A DNA stretch of 64,000 nt, from positions 4,175,739 to 4,239,738 of the forward strand of contig OX336340.1 in assembly GCA_946902875.1 (NCBI GenBank). Reading direction: 5' to 3'. Positions 42,966 through 53,069 of this stretch are shown here, piece after piece. A program made the position numbers and the translations under genes. Source of the DNA: Nematopogon swammerdamellus (taxonomy: Eukaryota > Arthropoda > Insecta > Lepidoptera > Adelidae). The first letter of the stretch is position 1, and the number at the start of each line of letters is the position of its first letter. The notes under the pieces were generated by a model that saw nothing but the letters and a program-made list of their open reading frames with translations, was not told where the DNA came from and made no database searches.

Positions 42966-44857
42966 AAAAATCGTTTAAATAAAAAAAAAATAGTTATAAA
43001 AAACTAAAACCCGTCTACGAAAAAGCAAATTATGAAAATAGTTTAACTATAACTAAAAATAACAAAATAATATTTTCCATATAATTTATCAGATACAGCA
43101 TTTCTCTTTTTATATTGATTTTACCTTAGCACTAACTCTATAAATTTTGATAAATTTATTATTTTTAACGTTCTAAATATAGAGCCGTGGTCGGGCGTTC
43201 TTCGTTCAACAAGACAAGTGAGACCGTCGTTGTGCATTATAGCCGTTGACGTTCGGTATGTACCTATGTATCTACTTATAATAATTTTAGATTGGCTCTG
43301 ACTGATCTTACAAAAAGATGCCAGTATGACACAATGGCGATGGCCGTCCTAAGTTCCGCGCTCTAATAATGCACGACGAGGGCCTCACTTGTCTTGTTGA
43401 ACGAAGAACGCCCGACCACGGCTCTATATTTAGAACGTTAAAAATAATAAATTTATCAAAATTTATAGAGTTAGTGCTAAGGTAAAATCAATATAAAAAA
43501 AATAGTTATAAAAAACTAAAACCCGACTACGTAAAAGCTAATTATGAAGATCGTTTAAATAAAAAAAAAATAGTTATAAAAAACTAAAACCCGTCTACGA
43601 AAAAGCAAATTATGAAAATAGTTTAACTATAACTAAAAATAACAAAATAATATTTTCCATATAATTTATCAGATACAGCATTTCTCTTTTTATATTGATT
43701 TTACCTTAGCACTAACTCTATAAATTTTGATAAATTTATTATTTTTAACGTTCTAAATATAGAGCCGTGGTCGGGCGTTCTTCGTTCAACAAGACAAGTG
43801 AGACCGTCGTTGTGCATTATAGCCGTTGACGTTCGGTATGTACCTATGTATCTACTTATAATAATTTTAGATTAGCTCTGACTGATCTTACAAAAAGATG
43901 CCAGTATGACACAATGGCGATGGCCGTCCTAAGTTCCGCGCTCTAATAATGCACGACGAGGGCCTCACTTGTCTTGTTGAACGAAGAACGCCCGACCACG
44001 GCTCTATATTTAGAACGTTAAAAATAATAAATTTATCAAAATTTATAGAGTTAGTGCTAAGGTAAAATCAATATAAAAAGAGAAATGCTGTATCTGATAA
44101 ATTATATGGAAAATATTATTTTGTTATTTTTAGTTATAGTTAAACTATTTTCATAATTTGCTTTTTCGTAGACGGGTTTTAGTTTTTTATAACTATTTTT
44201 TTTTTATTTAAACGATCTTCATAATTAGCTTTTACGTAGTCGGGTTTTAGTTTTTTATAACTATTTTTTTTATATTGATTTTACCTTAGCACTAACTCTA
44301 TAAATTTTGATAAATTTATTATTTTTAACGTTCTAAATATAGAGCCGTGGTCGGGCGTTCTTCGTTCAACAAGACAAGTGAGGCCCTCGTCGTGCATTAT
44401 TAGAGCGCGGAACTTAGGACGGCCATCGCCATTGTGTCATACTGGCATCTTTTTGTAAGATCAGTCAGAGCCAATCTAAAATTATTATAAGTAGATACAT
44501 AGGTACATACCGAACGTCAACGGCTATAATGCACAACGACGGTCTCACTTGTCTTGTTGAACGAAGAACGCCCGACCACGGCTCTATATTTAGAACGTTA
44601 AAAATAATAAATTTATCAAAATTTATAGAGTTAGTGCTAAGGTAAAATCAATATAAAAAGAGAAATGCTGTATCTGATAAATTATATGGAAAATATTATT
44701 TTGTTATTTTTAGTTATAGTTAAACTATTTTCATAATTTGCTTTTTCGTAGACGGGTTTTAGTTTTTTATAACTATTTTTTTTTTATTTAAACGATTTTC
44801 ATAATTAGCTTTTACGTAGTCGGGTTTTAGTTTTTTATAACTATTTTTTTTATTTTA
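42966..44857. repeat. Giant near-perfect palindrome built of nested hairpins
   Basis: The symmetric part is 42966-44799 (1,834 bp) around a 161-bp centre (43803-43963). The left arm is 837 bp and the right 836 bp. Each arm contains an inner hairpin (GTGGTCGGGCGTTCTTCG with its inverse) around the same ~160-bp loop, and CCCGTCTACG and CCCGACTACG words. Sequence variants also mirror: the outer arms have AAAATCG, the inner arms AAGATCG. A 58-bp extra piece follows on the right. No coding. Confidence 0.9.
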
Positions 44858-44917
44858 GGCTTTTTTAAAAACTGTTTGCATACTTTAAATGTTGTATGTA
44901 ACTCGTATATTGATTTT

Positions 44918-45210
44918 TTTTTATGGAATCTGCCACATCACCTACAGGCTACAACATCCGTGATGTCAGCCCATAACACCGGGTGAACTTGGTGCCACGT
45001 CAGTGCTTCCCTTCGGTCGTACCGGCTACACTAAATACATAGCCGTTTCTACCGACCTTTCATTCAGTGCGGTGCGGTGGTACCAACACGGGCGGGTTAA
45101 ACCCTACCACCGAGTAATATAAGAAGGAAGTCATATCCCTTAGTCGCCTTTTACGATATACACGGGGAGAGATACAGTGGGGCTATTCTTTTATATAAGT
45201 AGCGGCTTGA
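44918..45210 (-). repeat. Family S SINE with ACCGTGTGGGG-type head remnant
   Basis: Poly(T), GCTACAACATCCGTGATGTC, ACACCGGGTGAACTTGGTGC, TTCAGTGCGGTGCGGTGGTA, then ATCCCTTAGTCGCCTTTTAC and GGAGAGATACAGTGGGGCTA. The segment CACATCACCTACAGGCTACA shows a small duplication. Confidence 0.8.
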
Positions 45211-45219
45211 TACTATCCG

Positions 45220-45555
45220 TCCGTTTATTTGTCGTGATCTCTATTTGAAACTAAAGTTTTCTGCAAATAGCGCATGAGTGAGTACCTACATATATATACA
45301 AATTATGTATAGTTGAACGATGTAGTCTTGAAGTAAAATGAAAAGTCAGTCAGAGCAAGACCGAAGACTGAGCTGTGTAAGTACACGATTTTCTTTGTCT
45401 ATGTAAGTATATATATCTGGCTGGGGTGAAGCAGATTCGGTAAGTAAGTAAACCAATCAGTTCAAGGTCCAAGACCGAGGGAGGTTTCAGGTTGTACATA
45501 GTTGAATAATGTACTCACTCGAAGCAGGTAAGCCACTAAGGCGAGGCCAAAGCTA
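45220..45555. other. Degenerate repeat debris
   Basis: GAGCAAGACCGAAGACTGAG, CAAGGTCCAAGACCGAGGG and AAGGCGAGGCCAAAGC look like decayed GAGGCCGAAGGCCGAG minisatellite units. Nothing else identified. Confidence 0.35.
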
Positions 45556-45559
45556 CTGA

Positions 45560-46180
45560 TATTATTTTTATAGTAAGCGCGACATGTGGCGCCGAGCCAC
45601 CCATAAGGTGTCTAGCGATGCCCATGGACATTCGGTAGCATGCGGAGGCTGCGAATGCCATGCCGGCCTGACAGGTGCCCAGGTTGAAGGACCCGAGACT
45701 GTACTTGGGGGAAAATATTTCTCTCTGTTTGTATTTCAACAGGCTCTGATTTAGCTATGTATTCCTACGGAGTTGCAGTGGTTTTAGATCGCGGGACATT
45801 TGGGAGTCACCTACTATTCGCACGGCTCGACGCTGGATCGAGTCCAGAGGCGCCAGCTGGTATTTGACTGAGCCATCCCATAGGTGCGAGCAGTACCGAA
45901 TCTGCGATTTATACGGCCTTGCCCTCGATGTCACGCCGGAAGTTTAGATCGTGCGAAAATTCGACTCGGAGGACCCCGAGGTGGTCGCAAAATTTAAGTG
46001 ACGTGCCTTGGTAGGAAGGAGCTGGTGTGAACGCCGCTCTCTTCGCACTGAACGCGCAAACTTGTATCTTGGAGGTATTTAACTTGACCAACTTGCTACG
46101 GCCCATTCGGAAATAGAGCCGAGTGTTTGCTCAAGTTCAGACACAAGGCTTCGCCTCTTCTCATCCACATCCCGCCTAGT
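45560..46180 (-). pseudogene. Jockey-like LINE RT C-terminal region
   Basis: Minus-strand translation gives EQTLGSISEWGRSKLVKLN, TSKIQVCAFSAKRAAFTPAP and LGVLRVEFSHDLNFRRDIEG, the region after the RT active site. Further on come YSLGSFNLGTCQAGMA and the 3' UTR with GCGCCGAGCCACCCATAAGG reversed. Frameshifts and internal loss separate the parts. Confidence 0.7.
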
Positions 46181-46184
46181 TGAA

Positions 46185-46540
46185 GGGTATCTGGTGTAGA
46201 ACCCGTGTTCCGTACTCTCGTATGTATAACAATGATATGTTGCCCCCTGAATGCTACGCCCACGCCTTCAACGTTAGCAAGGCTCAGTGCTGCGCATTAT
46301 CTGCGAAGGTCGATTTGAAGGTCCTTTTGCTTTCCAAGCCAGTTTCTAAGTCAGCGTCATACCTGTCTGGAAGCACCTGAACCTCCTGGGCACCGCCATT
46401 TCCAAAGGCGTAGGTTTCCGGCAACTAATCGAGTCTAGGGCTAAAACTGCACCCAGAAAATTGGGAATACTTTTCCGCAATCGGCGGTTCTTCTCTTCCA
46501 CAATATCCCGCTTAGCTGAAGGGTAACTTGCATCCGAAAA
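46185..46540 (+). pseudogene. Second jockey-like RT fragment, opposite strand
   Basis: Frames include LNVSKAQ-type AFNVSKAQCCALSAKV, then LLGTAISKGVGFRQLIESRA and APRKLGILFRNRRFF, homologous to SKAKLASRKLGILYRCRRFF at 58 kb. Several frame changes. It meets the minus-strand fragment tail to tail near 46180. Confidence 0.65.
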
Positions 46541-46569
46541 TATTGTAGGTATTAGGTATATTTAATGTA

Positions 46570-47035
46570 CCTACCTTTTTTTTTATGGAAACTTGACACG
46601 GTTGGCTACATCACCTACAACATCCGTGATGTCAGCCCATAACACCGGGTGAACTAGGTGCCATGTCAGTGCTTCCCTTCATTTCGCGCCGGCTACACTG
46701 AACTGGACGGAAAACACGAACTATTTACATAGCCGTTTCGACCGACGTTTCGCTCAGTGCGGTGGTATCAACCCGGCCGGGATACACCCTAACACCTAGT
46801 AAGGTAAGAAGATATATAGGTTCCTTACCTATTGTCTCTATTGGACAAAGGGGGAAGCACTAACGTGGTATCCGAACCACGGTCAGCCTCCAACAGTCGG
46901 GCGGTCATCCATCCAATAACTGACCGCACCATTAAGCTGCCGAGGCTGACGATCCCTTAGTCGACTTTTACGACATGCGACGGGGAGAGATGCAGTGGGG
47001 CTATTCTTTTTAAGTACCGACCTCACACGGTACAC
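46570..47035 (-). repeat. Family S SINE with two heads in series
   Basis: Reading the minus strand: GTACCGTGTGAGGTCGGTAC head (47033-46951), then GTCAGCCTCGGCAGCTTAAT plus a 5S-like GCGGTCAGTTATTGGATGGA head (46949-46870), a disrupted junction, then core and tail (46810-46570) with poly(A). It also holds a short inverted GGGGGAAGCACTAACGTGG piece. Confidence 0.75.
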
Positions 47036-47039
47036 CTAC

Positions 47040-47930
47040 ACTACATATTATGCTTACACTAGGTACCTACATGGACATTTAATACCAATTTATTTTAGCA
47101 TAGTACTGTATCTAATAATAATATTATATATCTATATAAAATTTGCGGTAGATCAGTGAGTAAGTATGTAGGTAGGTATATTACCAACAATACCATCACA
47201 GAATAGAAAAGAGTACTCCGTACAGAAGCTGCTCTGTACAAACACTCACAAAGAAATAGCTACTCTGCGACGACGCGATAAAGTACAAATTGACTCGCCC
47301 AGAGCTGCATGCCTAACCACGATAATTGCCTACATTTCGCTTCTCTTTCTGTCGTGTAACTCTATCTCGAAAGCGCGCCGTTCAGCGCGTTAAGGGCTGT
47401 GTCTTTGTGCTGTCTTATTGTGAGGAATAAAATGAAGATGATACCTACCAACTTTTATCGTTCTAGCTACCAACGATATGATATTTAGCTACGGCAAATT
47501 CATGCGAACAAATTCATGCATGCGTTAGCGTCACAATTAGTTTCTCACATCGAAGCGTGCATTGCGTGCAACCTTCCAGTGATAGTTTTGTTTGATCAAT
47601 AAATTTAATGATCAATGATCATCTACAATGTACCTATTATCCTTATACGAATTAGGCCATACACACCACGCTGTTCGGCGTACTAATGTTATTGGCAATA
47701 TAATAATATCATTTTAAATCAATGACCTCCTACTATATGAATAAATAAATTACTAGAAATAAATCAAAATGCTACTAAACAAAATACTTACCTTTCTTCG
47801 TCTCTCGGCAATGAAAAAAAAGACAAGTTTTCATTTGTCTGTTGACTTTTGCACCCGTCCACTGCACAATAATTACGTGATTTCGACATTTTCTAAATTC
47901 GAAAGCGCCACACGCCCGGTCTGGCTGGAT
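47040..47930. other. Unassigned region
   Basis: Mixed AT-rich and CpG-containing unique sequence. The frame 47769-47960 has no known domain. No repeat family recognised. Confidence 0.35.
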
Positions 47931-47934
47931 AGCG

Positions 47935-48200
47935 ACAGCCCACTGTTAATTGTACATTAGTCGGTACGCCAAGCGGTAGGCATTTAACTCGCGACCTTGA
48001 GCGAGTGACGAAGGCCTGATACCATGTCGCTTCTTCGCGTCGCGTCGTCGCGTGTCGTCGCGCGTCATGGGCGTATGTAACGTACCGAAACCGCGGGGGG
48101 CGCGCGGCGCGGTGCGCGGGCGACTACGTTTCATCGCGAATAATCGCGATTCGTACATGCGCCACACATTTTGCTCTATTTCTCTGTACACGTAAGTTTA
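47935..48200 (+). promoter_or_regulatory. GC-rich, possible first-exon region
   Basis: A CpG-dense block (GCGTCGCGTCGTCGCGTGTC, CGCGGGGGGCGCGCGGCGCG) stands out from AT-rich flanks and ends at CTGTACACGTAAGTTT, a good splice-donor match. It could be a 5' untranslated exon of a host gene read to the right. No coding or downstream exon is identified. Confidence 0.2.
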
Positions 48201-48254
48201 ATAGATAGCAAAGTATATATTTTCGGAATCGTAATTTAATTATCTTTAATTTGA

Positions 48255-48527
48255 TACCCCACTCAATATATTTTGAAAAACTAATTTGACATTTTGAGGC
48301 CGTGCGTCCGCCATTTTGAATTTTGAAAATTGTTATATAGCCTATGACACTCCCGTGAATAAGACAAATCCACTGGCATAAGAATTATTCAAATCGGCCC
48401 AGTACTTTAGGCTGTAGAGTGGAATATAGATAGTCACATACATACATACATACATACATACATACATACATACATACACGCCAAACTCATAACCCTTCCT
48501 TTTTTGGCTTCGCCGTAGTCGGGTAAA
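48255..48527 (-). repeat. Family E repeat
   Basis: The reverse strand begins TTTTTACCCGACTACGGCGA and has GGAAGGGTTATGAG, a GTAT tract (48435-48478), GGGCCGATTTGAATAATTC and GAGTGGGGTATC. Inverted relative of 28524. Confidence 0.55.
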
Positions 48528-48787
48528 AAGGTCTTTCATTAGTAGGTAACGATACGCCAAGGGGTGTATGTGTATCAGATACTGATCACGTTCCCATAAA
48601 ATATAACTTCCCATAAAATTTTACGATATAAAAAAACGTCTTATTAAGGTGAAATACGCGCACTTCACGTATTAAATTTGAGGAGTAAGTTTTTTATATT
48701 GTAAAAAAAATATTGTATGCGAACGTGATCAGTATCTGATACACATACACCCCTTAGCGTATCGTTACCTACTAACGAAAGACCTTA
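48528..48787. mobile_element. MITE with ~66-bp near-identical TIRs
   Basis: The left arm AAGGTCTTTCATTAGTAGGT...TCAGATACTGATCACGTTC recurs inverted at 48720-48787 with about two differences. Interior ~125 bp AT-rich. Sits between a family E and a family H copy. TSD not resolved. Confidence 0.8.
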
Positions 48788-48789
48788 TA

Positions 48790-49209
48790 ATACTACTAAT
48801 AATAAATCTGTAAGGGATCGGATGGCCATGGAGTAAGTTACTTTGTTTTATGAGATACTGCGTCTGTAGACTCTATGTCTAAATTGATACTAACTACTCT
48901 ATACTAAAACTAAATTGATGATTTTTAGAAATATTTTCTGTATGAATGTATGTATGTTCCTCCATAATTCTTAAACCGATCATCCGAATTTGATGAAACT
49001 TAATACAAGCACATTTACTTATACCATACACAGGATAGGCTAAATAAAATTCAGTTCCGGTTACTCTAAGATGTGGCTCTCATACAAAGCGAATTGTTCC
49101 GCGCGCCGAAATAAAGGTAACGCAGGAACGCAGCTCGGCCTTCTTTCTTACTTACTTACTTCTTTTTAAATAAGAATTTCACGCGAGCGAAGCCGCGGGC
49201 AAAGGCTAG
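48790..49209 (+). mobile_element. Helitron-like element (family H)
   Basis: TACTAATAATAAATCTGTAA at the start; CCGATCATCCGAATTTGATG and TCAGTTCCGGTTACTC inside. Ends ACGCGAGCGAAGCCGCGGGC...GGCTAG followed by T. Same family as 25522 and 7135. Confidence 0.75.
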
Positions 49210-49671
49210 TTTCTTATAAAAGGGAACGGTCTGTCTGTATGTATGTTTGAGGTAAACTCCGGAACCACTGAACATATTTTAATACGGTTTACACTAATGG
49301 AAAGAGTCGTTCTTGCAGCTCCCTATATGCTATATAACATCACGCCAAATAGCATTAGGAGTGAGCAGTATCAAAGAAAGTATAGTATGGAACGGAGAGA
49401 GAGATAATATAAGAGAAGCGATCGTTTATTAGCATATTTCCGTTTAAATCGGATTTCCTATTAAACATAACCTACCCCGAGCGTAGCCACGGGCGCATAT
49501 TTCCAAGGTCTAGTATGCGAGTTGATCTGATTAGTCGTTCTCAACTTTGGCGGGAAATATAAATTTCGGAAGTATTTCCGAAAATAAAGTTTTCTTAGGT
49601 GGTTATAAAAAAAATAACCATACTTAACCTAATTTTAACACCCTAACATTACTTTAAAAAAAAAAGTAAAA

Positions 49672-49764
49672 CAAAACAAATTTTGACAAACGGGGCATGA
49701 ACCCATGGCCGAGATCGAAAAAATAAAAACTCTACACTCTACCACTGAGCCACCAAAGTACATA
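49672..49764 (-). repeat. tRNA-like domain in TIR element copy 1
   Basis: The minus strand reads TGGTGGCTCAGTGGTAGAGT (D-arm/box A) and later CATGGGTTCATGCCCCGT (T-arm/box B with 5-bp stem and 7-nt loop). No anticodon arm can be folded, so it is not a working tRNA. Confidence 0.6.
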
Positions 49765-49853
49765 TGCGACCAAACGAATATCGCATTCAGTAGGTTCGCT
49801 GGGGGTGCCGGAGGCGGAGCCAGACTCGTCTCTCCACCAATCAGAGCAACTCG

Positions 49854-50125
49854 TTCTAAATCGTTCTAAATCGTTTCTTTGTCGCACCGCTAGAGTGTGG
49901 AACTGTCTTCCGGCGAGTGTATTTCCTGAATCCTTTAACCTGGGTGTCTTCAAGCGTCGTATTAACGGGCTAGACAGCCTAGTAACAGTCCGCAAATCTG
50001 CTGGAATGGCACCTAACTGAGCGTGGTTTCGCGAGGAGAGGTGATTTTGGCTCTGTCGACTGCACCATTGGTCTCTCGGCACAGCCACCCATGCTGGTTT
50101 ACATAAAAAAAAAAACAAAAAAAAA
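49854..50125 (+). pseudogene. Jockey-like LINE 3' end inserted in the TIR element
   Basis: Coding remnant NRSKSFLCRTARVWNCLPAS, then VFPESFNLGVFKRRINGLDS, stop after GMAPN. The 3' UTR GGAGAGGTGATTTTGGCTCT and a long A run follow. Near-identical to 20740-20988 but without its nonsense codon. AACTCG flanks it on both sides. Confidence 0.8.
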
Positions 50126-50176
50126 CTCGCATACTAGACTTTGGAAATATGCGCCCCAGGCAAAAGCTAGTAGGTA

Positions 50177-50297
50177 GATTTTTTTTTTTATGGAAACTGA
50201 CACAGTTGGCTATATCACCTACAAGGTCCGTGATGTCAGCCCATAACACCGGGTGAACTAGGTGCCATGTCAGTTCTTCCCCCTTTGATCGTGCCAT
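50177..50297 (-). repeat. Family S SINE tail only
   Basis: Poly(T), GGCTATATCACCTACAAGGT, ACACCGGGTGAACTAGGTGC and TTCCCCCTTTGATCGTGCC. 5'-truncated copy of about 120 bp. Confidence 0.8.
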
Positions 50298-50299
50298 GG

Positions 50300-50537
50300 T
50301 AGGTATATAAATTTTGGAAGAATGGATGTCAAAAGACAATGAAGGAAATTTGTGGAGCGAATGTGAGAGGAAGAGTCGGGAAGGGTCGCCCTAGACGCAT
50401 GTACCTGGACCATATCGGGCGTGTGCTCAAAGAGAGTCAAGTGCGTAGTACCCGTAACCGACGAGCATGTATGAAGAACATTATTATGAGAGTGGAAGAG
50501 GCGGCAGAGGTGTCTCAGGATCGACCACCCGTGCTGT
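50300..50537 (+). pseudogene. Endonuclease/reverse-transcriptase-type retroelement C-terminal fragment
   Basis: The open frame 50339-50539 reads CGANVRGRVGKGRPRRMYLD, then HIGRVLKESQVRSTRNRRAC. The GR-G-GRPR-YLD-I pattern is familiar from C-terminal parts of RTE-like or related reverse transcriptases. No other RT motif nearby. It runs into a family C end. Confidence 0.5.
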
Positions 50538-50628
50538 AATTTACGAGATTACTTGCAGCACAACACCAATTACTCTGCTTACTCCGTTTGTCGGGAACCG
50601 AATGTGGTATGTAAGTATGTATTTTTTT
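50538..50628 (+). repeat. Family C 3' end
   Basis: CTGTAATTTACGAGATTACT, GCAGCACAACACCAATTACT, TCTGCTTACTCC and GTGGTATGTAAGTATG. Confidence 0.7.
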
Positions 50629-50639
50629 TCCTCTCCTGT

Positions 50640-50930
50640 AATTGTTTAAATGTGTATTTTAATTATTATTTCCTTGTTGTTATTTCTTTAATTGTTTTGA
50701 TTGAAATGTGTGTTTTAATATGTCATAAATAATCATATATATTGCTGTATAAATATAAATATATTGTATATAAATATTTCTTATTTCGTATTCAAGATTT
50801 AATTTTTAACACATTTCCAGGTTAAATGAAAACAGTGAAATAAGATGCAATTAAGTCACAAACAGTGAAATTTATGATAATGAAAGTACAGTTGCCTCCA
50901 AAAATAGAAATATCACTGAAGAACTTTGTC
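50640..50930. other. AT-rich spacer
   Basis: Nothing recognised. Confidence 0.4.
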
Positions 50931-50934
50931 AATG

Positions 50935-51087
50935 CTGCCCACCTATTTCGCTCCTAGTACAGACTCGGAACCTAGGGGCGTAAAATAACTTCAGTGCGAC
51001 ATGGCATTTCCGACTGCCATGAATGCCCATGTTGACGGTCGTCGTTGAAACGAAAGGACAATATCGCGCTTACTATAAAAAATATTT
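50935..51087 (+). repeat. Jockey-like LINE 3' end, degenerate
   Basis: CACCTATTTCGCTCCTAGTA, CAGACTCGGAACCTAGGGGC, GACATGGCATTTCC and GCGCTTACTATAAAAAA parallel the tail at 38400-38570 with many changes. Confidence 0.5.
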
Positions 51088-51244
51088 CTACTTTTGTACC
51101 GGACTGTAGTAAGTTGTGTAAGTATTTTATGAACTGACACATTCTTAATGAAATACATAATTTAATAAAAAAAAAGTTCATCCAATTTCTTGGTTGCTTT
51201 CTTACGCGTGCCTTGTTGGTTAAATATAATGCTGAACTGGTTAA

Positions 51245-51640
51245 TTGGTTTAACGCGGGTTCACTCGCGTGAAATTCGTATTAAAAAAGAAGAAAGCAAG
51301 TAACTAAGAGCGAGGCCCAAGGCGCAGCTACGTTCACATAAACGATATTCTTTCTCGAAAAAAGTAACTAACTAAGGGCGAGGCTGAAGGCCTAGCTGAA
51401 TTCTGGAAGACAATAAAACTTCTCGAAGAAATTAAGTCACTAAGGGCGAGGCCCAAGGCGGAGCTACGTTCACATAAACTCTCGATAATAAGTAACTAAC
51501 TAAGGTCCTAGCTCAATTCTGGAAGACAATAAAACTTCTAGAAAAAGTAAGTCACTAAGGGCGAGGCCCAAGGCCGAGCTGCGTTCAGAAAGATGATAAA
51601 CCTTCTCGAAGAAAGTAACTAAATAAGGGTGAGGCCTACC
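51245..51640 (-). mobile_element. Helitron-like 3' end with minisatellite units
   Basis: TAACGCGGGTTCACTCGCGT is the inverted H terminus. It is followed by about five GGCGAGGCCCAAGGCGGAGC-type units interleaved with GAAGACAATAAAACTTCT. One arm only; the opposite arm is absent. Confidence 0.65.
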
Positions 51641-51644
51641 GGGC

Positions 51645-51700
51645 CAACATGGGGCCACCCTCTGCTCTGAACCTCCAGCCCTATTCGCTGGAGAAAAAGT
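51645..51700 (-). pseudogene. Family F fragment
   Basis: The reverse strand reads CTTTTTCTCCAGCGAATAGG and GCTGGAGGTTCAGAG, matching QRIGLEIQRG coding at about 10066. Only ~50 bp. Confidence 0.5.
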
Positions 51701-51741
51701 ACCGTGTGGTACTTTTTTTAACGTTTTGTTACGTAAAAGTT

Positions 51742-52055
51742 CTTGAAAAGAATAGCCCCACTGCGTCACTTCCGTGCATGTCGTAAAAGTTGACTAAGGA
51801 ATAAGGATAAGATGCCGTGCTAACCTCTCATCACACCTCTCACCTTGGCACGGTCCTTCCACCGAGTCATGCAGCAGGTGAGTCTTCGTGCCTCACTTGC
51901 TGCTTGATAGTTATCTTGTCCGAATGCTTTGCTAAACGTGGTGGCCGGGTGCTGTGCTGTAATTTAACAGAGTTGTTGCAGCACAACTCCGATTACTCTG
52001 CTTACCCCGACTGTCGGGATACAGCGTGCGGTATGTATGTACGTATGTATGTAAA
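51742..52055 (+). repeat. Family C repeat, nearly complete
   Basis: AGAATAGCCCCACTGCGTCA, CGTGCATGTCGTAAAAGTTG, CACCTCTCACCTTGGCACGG, GGTGCTGTGCTG...GCAGCACAACTCCGATTAC and CGGGATACAGCGTGCGGTAT. The 125-codon frame 51817-52194 is a by-product spanning two repeats. Confidence 0.75.
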
Positions 52056-52074
52056 AGAGGATCTTTATATTGTT

Positions 52075-52130
52075 AGGGTTCCGTATCCGGTACGGGACCC
52101 TATTACTAAGCCAACGACATCGGTATGTCT

Positions 52131-52161
<31 letters not shown>

Positions 52162-52469
52162 CGAGGGCTTTATCTCTTGAACCGTAATAGGTAGCCCGTT
52201 GAAATTTTCACAGAATATGTGTTATTATGGCCGATATAACAACAAATAATCAAAATAAGAAAAAGTAAACAATTCACGGGGGTTCCCATAGAAGAAACCA
52301 AAAAATGCGCGCGCGCCATCTACCGAATAGATTATGATATTATGAAGCATAGCTAATATGAAGTATTTCATAACACGCCATCTAGATGGCGTGAGTGGCG
52401 CTAGCCATGGCATGGCGATATGGAACCCTTGGTGCGCGAGTTCGACTCGCACTTGGCCGGTTTTTTTTA
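52075..52469 (-). repeat. Family A repeat, complete
   Basis: AGGGTTCCGTATCCGGTACG, the GTCTGTCTGTCCGTCCGTCC core, ATGGCCGATATAACAACAAA, GTGGCGCTAGCCATGGCATG and GTTCGACTCGCACTTGGCCG. Near full length. Confidence 0.8.
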
Positions 52470-52479
52470 CACGCGGCGG

Positions 52480-52800
52480 TGTTACTGCCTCAAATATTGT
52501 TTTGTAAGTATATACTATATTATTTATTGTTGGTTGTTTTCGCAATAATCTCAAGCGAGTAACTCTCTCTATCTCTTTCTCTCGTGTAGGAATGATCACT
52601 TTCAGTGAGAGAATTTGCGCCTACGCTATGTCGGCCGGCGCATGCGCGCAAAGTGTATCGGAGCGTGAAGGTGCGTTGCCGTTCGCGTTCACCCGACTGC
52701 GGTGTCGTTAGAGTACCAACAATGTACCTACCTACTTATGTATATCTGCGGAAAAATATCAGTAAAGCGTGTACATTTTTGTGCTGAAAATATCAATCTA
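52480..52800. other. Unassigned region
   Basis: Partly GC-rich (52610-52700). No gene recognised; the frames 52605-52787 and 52702-52986 lack motifs. Confidence 0.35.
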
Positions 52801-52803
52801 TGT

Positions 52804-53069
52804 ATACACGGTGTTGCAGTTGCCCCCGTAATATTTATATGTGAAACTAAACAACTTCTGTGGCGAAAAGAATTTTTTTTAAACAAAAAAATTTTTTTTA
52901 AACAAAAAAATTTTTTTTTTTCCTTACAAATTTTAAATACCTATTCTCAAAATGTATGGAAAAAAAATTTTTGTTCTCCAAATTAAAATTCGTAGAACAA
53001 AATTTGTTCCATTTCACGTACAGAATCACCCCATTTCGGGTTTTATGGTTGGGGTTGCAACACCGTGTA
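52804..53069. mobile_element. TIR MITE with TA TSD
   Basis: TIR TACACGGTGTTGCA and its inverse TGCAACACCGTGTA, TA on both sides (266 bp). The A-rich interior has TTTTTTTTAAACAAAAAAAT repeated and TAGAACAAAATTTGTTCCAT. The 24.1-kb fragment belongs to the same family. Confidence 0.75.

Larger units (their letters stand above)
49495..50152. mobile_element. TIR element with 9-bp TSD and tRNA-like domain, copy 1
   Basis: TIR GCATATTTCCAANGTCTAGT, then ATGCGAGTTG at both ends. Flanks GCCACGGGC and GCCCCAGGC are a 9-bp TSD with two differences. Inside are TTTGGCGGGAAATATAAATT, an antisense tRNA-like domain (49672-49764) and CCGGAGGCGGAGCCAGACTC, all shared with the element at 56300. A LINE tail is inserted near its right end. 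The 9-bp TSD suggests a Mutator-like element (inference). Confidence 0.75.
49212..50170 (+). mobile_element. Second Helitron-like element, interrupted at its 3' end
   Basis: Begins TCTTATAAAAGGGAACGGTC directly after the previous CTAGT. It contains TAAACTCCGGAACCACTGAA and reaches the terminal hairpin CCGAGCGTAGCCACGGGC (49477-49494). The 3' end AAAAGCTAG appears only at 50162-50170, after a TIR element. Removing that element gives CCACGGGCAAAAGCTAG. Confidence 0.75.
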
